Shown in pieces: positions 1 through 5,864 of a DNA stretch of 6,415 nt (positions within the stretch are counted from its first letter, which is position 1; each line of letters begins with the position of its first letter). The translations under genes and the position numbers were made by a program. A model generated the notes under the pieces. That model had not been told where the DNA came from. It worked only from the letters and a program-made list of their open reading frames with translations, and ran no database searches. Source of the DNA: Minisyncoccota bacterium (GTDB taxonomy: Bacteria; Patescibacteriota; Microgenomatia; UBA1400; PJMF01); the NCBI GenBank assembly GCA_014728425.1, contig WJLO01000055.1:1-6415 (forward strand). The letters run 5' to 3'.

Positions 1-1518
1 AAACTCAGTAGCACCGCATTGTCTACAGGAGCCCCCGATAAGCCCTTCATTGCTGATTACTCTATAGGTGACAGCACGACAGCTGGTACAGGATAAATTC
101 CTAGTTACGCCAGCATAACCATGTTCGTGGCGGTATTGATTAATGGCTCTTATTAAACTAGGGATATCATCTCGTCTATTGAAATATCCAACTAATTCCC
201 TGCTATAGTCCTCAATGGTTGATCCCTCAAGCTTTTCTGTGACTAGAAAATTATTACCGACAACATACATGCCTAACAGCTCAAGTTCTATGATGGTAAA
301 ATGAGTTTTTAAAAAATCTATAATAGCACGATTACTAGCGTTTTCTGCTAGAGTTTCTGCTGGGTTGCTATCTGCACTCGGATGAGTGTCAAGCGAACCA
401 CATTTGCACTTAAGTTGAGGTAATTGCAGACGATTTCCATCAAAGCCCTGAATGTCAATTGTTTCAAGACTTTGCTCAGAAACATCATGTAACCAAATAT
501 CTCCACATGCATGACAAAAACGCACTTCCAGATTCGGATTATATTGTATATGTTCATTTGTCGTAGAATCGTTTAAGGGATCGACTAAGGCGAGAAATAT
601 CCTTTTTACTAGCTGCAGCTGGGTATTACCTCCTAAAGCCTTGAGGGCCATCGCTAATGCTTCTCTTAACTTAAGCTTTTTATCCCCAATATCTTCGAAC
701 GGAAATTTAGCAATTGTTGTTTTTGAAACCGTATTTAAGGCAAGATAAACTCGGCCACACCATAAAGATATTTGAAATGGGTCCATGCCCTTTAGTCTAG
801 CCAATTCTTGTAAACCTTTTAATACTTGTGTGCCTTGCCCACTATGCTCGCAATCAATCTCTCTAATTGCAGTAGTTTTTTGCAAAATTTTTTCGTCTTT
901 GGCTTGAGGATAGTATCTCATTGCTGGTGATTCAGCCTCATGATGAAATCGTAGTTTAGCGCCACAGTTATCACAATTCTTTACTAAAGTAGTACGCCCT
1001 TCTGCTTTTGAAAAATGTTGTTCTGTACCACAGTAAGCACATATATATATGGCTTTTGTTCCTCCTTCTGCCCAGTAAGTTTTAGCTTTTGCAGGGGGGT
1101 AGTTACTTGATGAAATTGTTCTGTCGCTTGAGTCTGTTTTTTTATACGTTCTTAAAAGAATATCTAATGCATCTCTTCTTTGCGCATGTCCATAGAGTGC
1201 CATCATAAATTTGATTTTGGCGTATGGTCCTAAGTAAGAAGTAATGTGTTCAAAAGAAGGCCTATTTGAGTCAACAGCACCTGGATATTTCTGACTAAGT
1301 TTAACTAGATAACGATGTGCCCATTGATGTAAATCATGAATACTCATTTGACAACCATCAACAATCATTTTGAATTCAGCAATGCTAATAGGGTTAAGCT
1401 CTCCAGCTTCAGCTTTTCGCAGAGCAGGCCTGATAATCCTGTGAAAAGTTTGGTGTCTGGTAAGCCATGCTGGTTGCCTTTGAGTTATTATTGAGGTTTT
1501 TTCTGGACTTAGAGTCAT
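1..1518 (-). CDS. Hypothetical protein with three zinc-ribbon-like Cys4 modules (3' end beyond window)
   Basis: I do not recognise this protein. On the minus strand, 506 consecutive sense codons run from the ATG at 1518-1516 to the left edge without a stop, so the C-terminus is missing. An in-frame TGA at 1542-1540 lies just upstream with no other start codon between, which fixes the start. Three cysteine sets are visible: C160-x2-C163 with C182-x2-C185; C335-x2-C338 with C371-x-C373; and C477-x2-C480 with C498-x2-C501. Each looks like a zinc ribbon or knuckle. Between them lie mostly helical, charged stretches (about 20-125, 208-320 and 390-465). No signal peptide or membrane segment is seen, so it is probably cytoplasmic. 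Zinc ribbons often bind nucleic acid or protein partners, but no catalytic motif is visible and no function can be given. It is transcribed divergently from the PRPP-synthetase gene and shares its AGA/AGG-rich codon usage. No Shine-Dalgarno sequence is present at usable spacing. Confidence 0.85.
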   Translation of the reverse strand, partial: MTLSPEKTSIITQRQPAWLTRHQTFHRIIRPALRKAEAGELNPISIAEFKMIVDGCQMSIHDLHQWAHRYLVKLSQKYPGAVDSNRPSFEHITSYLGPYAKIKFMMALYGHAQRRDALDILLRTYKKTDSSDRTISSSNYPPAKAKTYWAEGGTKAIYICAYCGTEQHFSKAEGRTTLVKNCDNCGAKLRFHHEAESPAMRYYPQAKDEKILQKTTAIREIDCEHSGQGTQVLKGLQELARLKGMDPFQISLWCGRVYLALNTVSKTTIAKFPFEDIGDKKLKLREALAMALKALGGNTQLQLVKRIFLALVDPLNDSTTNEHIQYNPNLEVRFCHACGDIWLHDVSEQSLETIDIQGFDGNRLQLPQLKCKCGSLDTHPSADSNPAETLAENASNRAIIDFLKTHFTIIELELLGMYVVGNNFLVTEKLEGSTIEDYSRELVGYFNRRDDIPSLIRAINQYRHEHGYAGVTRNLSCTSCRAVTYRVISNEGLIGGSCRQCGATEF

Positions 1519-1524
1519 ACCTTG

Positions 1525-1533
1525 ATCATAACA
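1525..1533 (-). promoter_or_regulatory. Extended -10 box before the zinc-ribbon gene
   Basis: The minus strand reads TGTTATGAT, a TGn extension followed by a -10 hexamer matching TATAAT at 5 of 6 positions. Only six bases (CAAGGT) separate it from the ATG at 1518, so transcription would be expected to start at about the A of the ATG. No good -35 hexamer is found at 16-18 bp, which is usual for extended -10 promoters. If it is used, the mRNA is leaderless. The call rests on sequence match only. Confidence 0.45.
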
Positions 1534-1681
1534 AAATCTTCAAATCAAGAGAAGGAGGTGAAGAGTTACTCCCGATCTAACGCGATAAAGTCTAAATATA
1601 CTGATTGTCTTGAGCGCCTAGACCTTTTCAACCTCAGGAAGTTGGGCTTTTTAAGATATATAGATGTAAATGTCAATGGAT

Positions 1682-1710
1682 TTGATAATTTTATATTATT
1701 AAGTTATATT
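1682..1710 (+). promoter_or_regulatory. Sigma-70-type promoter for the PRPP-synthetase gene
   Basis: TTGATA (1682-1687) and TATATT (1705-1710) each match the consensus at 5 of 6 positions, with the optimal 17-bp spacer. The expected start point is near 1717, giving a 5' leader of about 12 nt before the ATG at 1729. That leader contains no Shine-Dalgarno sequence. The surroundings are very AT-rich, so a chance match is possible, but position, spacing and direction all fit. Confidence 0.55.
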
Positions 1711-1714
1711 AACT
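1702..1714. repeat. Small inverted repeat over the -10 box, possible operator
   Basis: AGTTA-TAT-TAACT is a 13-bp dyad with 5-bp arms lying over the -10 hexamer of the promoter at 1682-1710. The octamer TTATATTA also occurs twice in direct orientation (1691-1698 and 1704-1711), 13 bp apart. A repressor site here would block the polymerase. The AT-rich context makes chance likely, so this is a weak candidate. Confidence 0.2.
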
Positions 1715-1728
1715 CTTAGTTATTTCTC

Positions 1729-2991
1729 ATGTCCAGGCTAGTAAAAGAGTTACCACGACACGAAACTGCATATGTATTAACTGGATTGACGCGCTGGCTT
1801 CATCCAGCTCTCGCTCATACAGTCATAGGGCAGCTAGCAAAGGCAGGAATTCCAGAACTAGAAGTAAGGCAGAAAGCCTTTGGTGACGGCATGCCTTTAT
1901 ATTTGGTAGATTCTGCCCAACATGCCTTACTGCTGTATTGGTTAACGGGAGAGACCTGGGAGCAAGTTATCCCGGAACTCTGCTTAGTTGGTAGTGCACT
2001 GACGATTAATCCTGATCAAGCTGGTAGTAATGTAGATAGATTAGGAGTTTTTTTGGTTATAGATGGAAGACAAGATAGACGTACTAGGAAACCTTTTGCA
2101 GACGAAGGTATTGGCTTAAATGAAAAGGGTAATTTAATCGTTAAAAGCCAGTTTCTTTTTGTACCTGTGATAGCAAAAATCCTTGCTCATGTAGTAAAAG
2201 CAAGTTATGTATGCACAGTGGATTTGCATAGTCATTATGCAGCTAAGAGCTTTCGAGATGAAGGCCTAGATTTTATTAATTTGACAGCATTACCAGTATT
2301 TGCTGATGGCTTAATTCAGGGTGGTTATATCAATAGAGGAGATCAAGATGTGGTAATTTCGACAACAGATTTGGGTGGTTTACCTAGGGCCTATGCAATG
2401 AGTGAATTGCTGGATGTCTCATTGGCAATTATTTTGAAAAAAAGAAAGATGTCATCAAACGACGTTGACAGCCAGGTAGAGTCAGAGTTAGCTCATGGTG
2501 ATTTAAAAGACAAGATAGTCATTTTGGTGGACGATATGATTGCTTCTGGGGGTAGTATGGAAAAGGCGGTTCAACTGATATTAAAGTATGGTGCCAGAGA
2601 AATTATCATTTGTGCGACTTTACCAGTTTGTTGTGGAAATTATTATACAAATTTAGAAAAGGTTTTGTCTTTTCCTCAAGTAAGGATGATTTTTGTGACT
2701 GACGCATTACCTTTACAGGATCGGCCTCAAAATGCAATCTCGCTGCCTTATGTTTTTGAAGAGGGAGAACAAAAACAAATGCAATATTTGCCTATAGGGC
2801 AATATTTGGGATGGGCAATATCAGTTTTACTGCGGAGTGCTGATTTATTAGAAGCAAAAAAGGAGCTCGGAAATGCGGTGTTAAACCTAAGAGATCCTTA
2901 TAGTTTATATCAAGAGATTACTGGAGAAGAATTACAGCGGCCAGAAGATGTGGGTGTTTATCATAGGGATCAGCAAATACTACTTTTTTAA
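1729..2991 (+). CDS. prs: Ribose-phosphate diphosphokinase (PRPP synthetase) family, long divergent form
   Basis: Enzymes of this family transfer pyrophosphate from ATP to ribose 5-phosphate to make PRPP, the precursor for nucleotides, histidine, tryptophan and NAD, in the cytoplasm. Visible landmarks are the ATP-binding RQDRR (114-118), the metal/active-site TVDLH (163-167), STTDLGG (211-217, matching the family S-PDxGG), the basic catalytic loop KKRK (237-240, usually KRR) and the ribose-phosphate loop VDDMIASGGS (267-276, usually VDDMIDTGGT). At 420 residues it is about 100 longer than typical Prs. The extra length lies in the N-terminal third, in an insert of roughly 18 residues after RQDRR, and in a C-terminal tail. 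The N-terminal FsDGE motif reads FGDGM (51-55). An in-frame TAG at 1717-1719 makes ATG 1729 the first possible start; no Shine-Dalgarno sequence precedes it. Family membership is secure. That it is the housekeeping enzyme, rather than a paralogue with a shifted role, is inferred from the conserved catalytic motifs. Confidence 0.82.
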   Translation: MSRLVKELPRHETAYVLTGLTRWLHPALAHTVIGQLAKAGIPELEVRQKAFGDGMPLYLVDSAQHALLLYWLTGETWEQVIPELCLVGSALTINPDQAGSNVDRLGVFLVIDGRQDRRTRKPFADEGIGLNEKGNLIVKSQFLFVPVIAKILAHVVKASYVCTVDLHSHYAAKSFRDEGLDFINLTALPVFADGLIQGGYINRGDQDVVISTTDLGGLPRAYAMSELLDVSLAIILKKRKMSSNDVDSQVESELAHGDLKDKIVILVDDMIASGGSMEKAVQLILKYGAREIIICATLPVCCGNYYTNLEKVLSFPQVRMIFVTDALPLQDRPQNAISLPYVFEEGEQKQMQYLPIGQYLGWAISVLLRSADLLEAKKELGNAVLNLRDPYSLYQEITGEELQRPEDVGVYHRDQQILLF

Positions 2992-2992
2992 T

Positions 2993-3015
2993 CCCCTCCC
3001 CTTGCCCCTTTCCCC
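2993..3015 (-). other. G-quadruplex motif (four G4 runs) in the gap between the two plus-strand genes
   Basis: The plus strand has C4 runs at 2993-2996, 2998-3001, 3005-3008 and 3012-3015. The minus strand therefore reads G4-A3-G4-CAA-G4-A-G4, with loops of 3, 3 and 1 nt, a textbook intramolecular quadruplex pattern (and an i-motif pattern on the other strand). It starts two bases after the PRPP-synthetase stop codon and overlaps the -35 and spacer of the next promoter. The G-rich strand is the template strand for plus-strand transcription. The pattern is certain; folding in the cell is inference. A C-rich, G-poor transcript of this region could alternatively be a Rho loading site. Confidence 0.6.
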
Positions 3016-3029
3016 TCACCTGCTACAAT
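3002..3029 (+). promoter_or_regulatory. Promoter with extended -10 for the class A PBP gene
   Basis: TTGCCC (3002-3007, 4 of 6 matches), a 16-bp spacer, then TACAAT (3024-3029, 5 of 6) preceded by TG one base away (TGCTACAAT, 3021-3029). The expected start is at 3036-3037, at or beside the A of the ATG at 3037, so the mRNA would be leaderless or nearly so. No Shine-Dalgarno sequence occurs in the 45-bp gap. This would give the PBP its own transcript even if readthrough from the upstream gene also occurs. Confidence 0.5.
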
Positions 3030-3036
3030 AGTAATT

Positions 3037-5778
3037 ATGATTGAGATTAATCTTACTGCCCTCTGGGAGAGGCTGTCAGCGCCATTTATTTGGTTGGTGA
3101 AAAAGGTTAAAAAATGGTTTAATAAGTTGCTGGGCAGGCGGGCTCGGTCACGATATCGACGTACTACTGCTGCTCAGCAACGGTTGCGAACCATGCGGAT
3201 TCTTCGTTGGACTGCGGTTTTAAGTTTGATCGGAGTGGTGATGATGATCATTGCCTTTTTTGGCATGTTTGCTTGGTATTCTCGAGATTTGCCCAAACCA
3301 GGTCAGATTGTCCGGAGACAAGGTTTTAGTACCAAGATTTATGATCGCGATGGGGCTTTATTGTATGATTTGTTTGAGAGCGAACGGCGTAATCCTATTG
3401 ACATTAACAATGCGCCTGAGCATCTCAAGCAAGCCACGATTGCTATTGAAGATAAAGATTTCTACCAACATCAAGGCTTTGATCTACTTACTGCTTTGCG
3501 TATTCCTTATAATCTGGTTTTTCGTAAGCGGATTGTGGGTGGATCTACTTTAACGCAACAGTTAGTAAAAAACGTCTTACTTACCAGTGAGCGTAAAATC
3601 TCGCGCAAGTTTAAAGAGTTAGTGCTAGCTATTCAAATTGAACGAACCTTTACTAAAGACGAGATTCTAGAGATGTATCTTAATGAGGCTCCTTATGGAG
3701 GCACTGCTTGGGGAGTTGGTACAGCTGCAGAAATTTATTTTAACAAACCAGTAGCAGAATTAAATTTGGTTGAGTCAGCGTTTTTGGCTGGTTTGCCTCA
3801 ACGACCAAGCGCTTATTCTCCTTATACTGGCAAACAAGACGGAAATGGTGAACCGCTTTGGAAAATGCGTACTAAAGCAGTGTTGCGTCGAATGAAAGAA
3901 GATCAGTATTTAACACAACTAGCTTATGATGATGCAGTTAATCAGCTTGATAGTCTTGAGTTTGAAAAAACCGCTATTGAGATTAAGGCACCTCACTTTG
4001 TTTTTTATGTTAAAGATCAATTAGCAGAAATGTATGGTGAGGATTTAGTTGAGCGTGGTGGCTTAAAAATTACCACTACTCTAGACTTGGCCTTGCATGA
4101 AAAAGCACAAGAGATTGTAGCTGCAGAAGTAGCAGAAATTGAAGATTTGGACATCAGTAATGGAGCAGCAGTAGTGATGGATCCGCGCACTGGTGAGATT
4201 TTGTCATTGGTGGGCAGTCGTGATTATTTTAATGATGACATTGGCGGTCAGTTTAATGTAGCAGTGGATGGTTTGCGTCAACCAGGTTCATCAATCAAGC
4301 CAGTTACTTATTTAGCCTTAATGCAGCAAGGATATACTCCAGCAACTATGTTAATGGATGTGCAAACCAACTTTAAACCTAATGAACAAACCAAAGACTA
4401 CATTCCCAAAAACTATGATGGTAAATATCGAGGACCAGTGAGTGTGCGCAACAGTTTAGGCAGCTCCTTAAACGTGCCTGCAGTAAAATCTTTAAGCTTA
4501 GTAGGCATTGAAAATTTTTTAACCCTGGCCAATGAAATGGGTTTAGCAAGCCTAGCACCTACCAAAGAAAACTTGCAACGATTTGGCTATGCTTTAACTT
4601 TAGGTGGTGGTGAGGTCACTTTGTTAGACTTAACCACAGCTTATAGTAGTTTTGCTACTTCAGGAATCAAGGTTGAGCCAGTGGCAATTCTTAAAGTAGA
4701 AGACCAAAATGGTCAGGTTTTATTTGAGCACAAACATTTGCAAGGAGCCCGTGTTTTTAGTGAAGCAGAAGCTTTTTTAATCAATCATATTCTTTCTGAC
4801 AATAGCGCAAGATTAATCGCTTTTGGTGCTAACTCATTACTGAACACTGGTAAGCCCATTGCAGTGAAAACTGGAACTACTAATGATCAGCGAGACAACT
4901 GGACCATTGGTTGGAGCCAAGAAATCATTGTAGGAGCCTGGGTTGGCAACAATGACAATTCACCAATGAGCTATGTGGCCTCTGGTATTACTGGTGCTTC
5001 GCCAATCTGGCGCCAGATTATTTTTGCTGCTTTAGAAGCAGGTTATCAAGCACCAGACTGGGAAATTCCTGATAGTATTGAACAAGTTGAAGTAGATAAA
5101 GTTTCTGGCTATCCATCTCATGATGGCTTTGACAGCAAGCAAGAGTATGTTATTAAAGGCACCTTGCCCAATCCACCAGATCCAATTCACACCAAGTTAA
5201 AGTTGTGCAAAGGAGAGAATAAGCTAGCTACTGAAGCCAAGATTGCTGCTGGCAATTATGAAGAAAAAGAGTTTTTTGTTTTTCAAGTTTATGACCCAAT
5301 TAGCGAAGATGGTAAAAATCGTTGGCAAGAAGGAGTAGATGCTTGGATAGCAGCACAAGAAGATGGTCGTTATAAACCACCAACTGAATACTGCGGTGAA
5401 GCTGGTGATGTTAATGTGCGCTTAGTCAAGCCAGAAAATGAAAAAATTTATGAGAGTGAAGAGATCGAGATCAAGGTAGAGGCTGGTAGTGGTGAAGGTA
5501 TTGAAAAGATTGAGATCTGGGTCGATGGCAGCAAACGCGAAACCATTAATGACCATCGTTATGAAGGGAAACTAAAGCTAGCTAAGGGTAGGCATGAGGT
5601 TTTTGCTAAAGCACAGTCACGCACTGGTCAATGGTCAGAAAGCAACCATGCTAAGATTGGTACTGGCGGTGAAGATTGGCAAGAACCAGAGCCTACACCC
5701 ACGCCAAAGCCTACTAAGACTCCAGTTACTCCAACCCCTAAATCCTCCCCTACTCCAGAACCAACTTTGGGAGTTTAA
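3037..5778 (+). CDS. Class A penicillin-binding protein (PBP1A family): bifunctional glycosyltransferase/transpeptidase
   Basis: This membrane-anchored enzyme polymerises lipid II into glycan strands and cross-links peptide stems outside the membrane. Order of parts: a very basic cytoplasmic N-terminus (about 20-55), one membrane helix (about 57-80), a GT51 domain (about 95-270), a transpeptidase domain (about 370-665), a linker region, an Ig-like beta domain (about 790-875) and a Pro/Thr-rich tail (882-911). GT51 motifs are EDKDFYQHQG (catalytic Glu138), GGSTLTQQLVKN (168-179) and the conserved block through LNEAPYGG. Transpeptidase motifs are S418-x-x-K421 in PGSSIKP, S477-L-N479 and K611-T-G-T614; all are intact. 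At 913 residues it is within the range of long class A PBPs. The only cysteines are C724 and C786, both extracytoplasmic. The PRPP-synthetase stop at 2989-2991 is in frame upstream with no start codon between, which supports ATG 3037. Arginine is nearly always CGN, unlike the two genes to the left. Confidence 0.96.
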   Translation: MIEINLTALWERLSAPFIWLVKKVKKWFNKLLGRRARSRYRRTTAAQQRLRTMRILRWTAVLSLIGVVMMIIAFFGMFAWYSRDLPKPGQIVRRQGFSTKIYDRDGALLYDLFESERRNPIDINNAPEHLKQATIAIEDKDFYQHQGFDLLTALRIPYNLVFRKRIVGGSTLTQQLVKNVLLTSERKISRKFKELVLAIQIERTFTKDEILEMYLNEAPYGGTAWGVGTAAEIYFNKPVAELNLVESAFLAGLPQRPSAYSPYTGKQDGNGEPLWKMRTKAVLRRMKEDQYLTQLAYDDAVNQLDSLEFEKTAIEIKAPHFVFYVKDQLAEMYGEDLVERGGLKITTTLDLALHEKAQEIVAAEVAEIEDLDISNGAAVVMDPRTGEILSLVGSRDYFNDDIGGQFNVAVDGLRQPGSSIKPVTYLALMQQGYTPATMLMDVQTNFKPNEQTKDYIPKNYDGKYRGPVSVRNSLGSSLNVPAVKSLSLVGIENFLTLANEMGLASLAPTKENLQRFGYALTLGGGEVTLLDLTTAYSSFATSGIKVEPVAILKVEDQNGQVLFEHKHLQGARVFSEAEAFLINHILSDNSARLIAFGANSLLNTGKPIAVKTGTTNDQRDNWTIGWSQEIIVGAWVGNNDNSPMSYVASGITGASPIWRQIIFAALEAGYQAPDWEIPDSIEQVEVDKVSGYPSHDGFDSKQEYVIKGTLPNPPDPIHTKLKLCKGENKLATEAKIAAGNYEEKEFFVFQVYDPISEDGKNRWQEGVDAWIAAQEDGRYKPPTEYCGEAGDVNVRLVKPENEKIYESEEIEIKVEAGSGEGIEKIEIWVDGSKRETINDHRYEGKLKLAKGRHEVFAKAQSRTGQWSESNHAKIGTGGEDWQEPEPTPTPKPTKTPVTPTPKSSPTPEPTLGV

Positions 5779-5809
5779 AAGATTGTCAAGTTTTTAAGCA
5801 GTTTAGATA

Positions 5810-5847
5810 GCATAAATATTTTTTTAAAGCTTTTGATATTTAGTTGC
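5810..5847. terminator. AT-rich hairpin between convergent genes, possible terminator
   Basis: TAAATAT (5813-5819) pairs with ATATTTA (5836-5842). After a 2-nt bulge, GCA (5810-5812) pairs with TGC (5845-5847). The 16-nt loop contains a six-T run and an AAAGCTTT palindrome. It sits in the 86-bp gap where the PBP gene and the minus-strand membrane-protein gene converge, where a shared terminator would be expected. The stem is weak, and no U-tract follows it in the plus direction, so this is only a candidate. Confidence 0.25.
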
Positions 5848-5864
5848 ACTTTAGAGAGATCTGT

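Noticed and set aside
397..516. Loose resemblance of the second cysteine module to the zinc-binding region of the flagellar regulator FlhC
   Set aside because: Only the VRF-C-x2-C and a later cysteine pair are shared by eye; overall length and the other two modules do not fit.
348..557. Minus-strand 69-codon frame
   Set aside because: It lies wholly inside the 506-codon minus-strand gene in another frame; the longer frame has conserved-looking cysteine modules.
1041..1050. (AT)5 dinucleotide run
   Set aside because: It is in-frame coding sequence (Ile-Tyr-Ile) just before the first cysteine pair of the minus-strand gene and too short to be a meaningful repeat.
1635..1656. CAAC/GTTG hairpin followed by a T run, like a rho-independent terminator
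   Set aside because: The stem has only 4 bp plus wobble pairs, and there is no upstream plus-strand gene to terminate.
1522..1719. Plus-strand 65-codon frame with a TTG start in the divergent intergenic region
   Set aside because: Its TTG start overlaps the promoter region of the left gene and has no ribosome-binding site in front. The strong SD-like site lies inside the frame with no start after it, the product has no recognisable features, and the frame runs through the promoter of the next gene.
3251..3553. Plus-strand 100-codon frame
   Set aside because: It is an out-of-frame shadow within the glycosyltransferase part of the PBP gene.
5594..5797. Plus-strand 67-codon frame overlapping the PBP 3' end
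   Set aside because: It is an out-of-frame shadow; its Leu/Pro-rich end is the Pro/Thr tail read in another frame.
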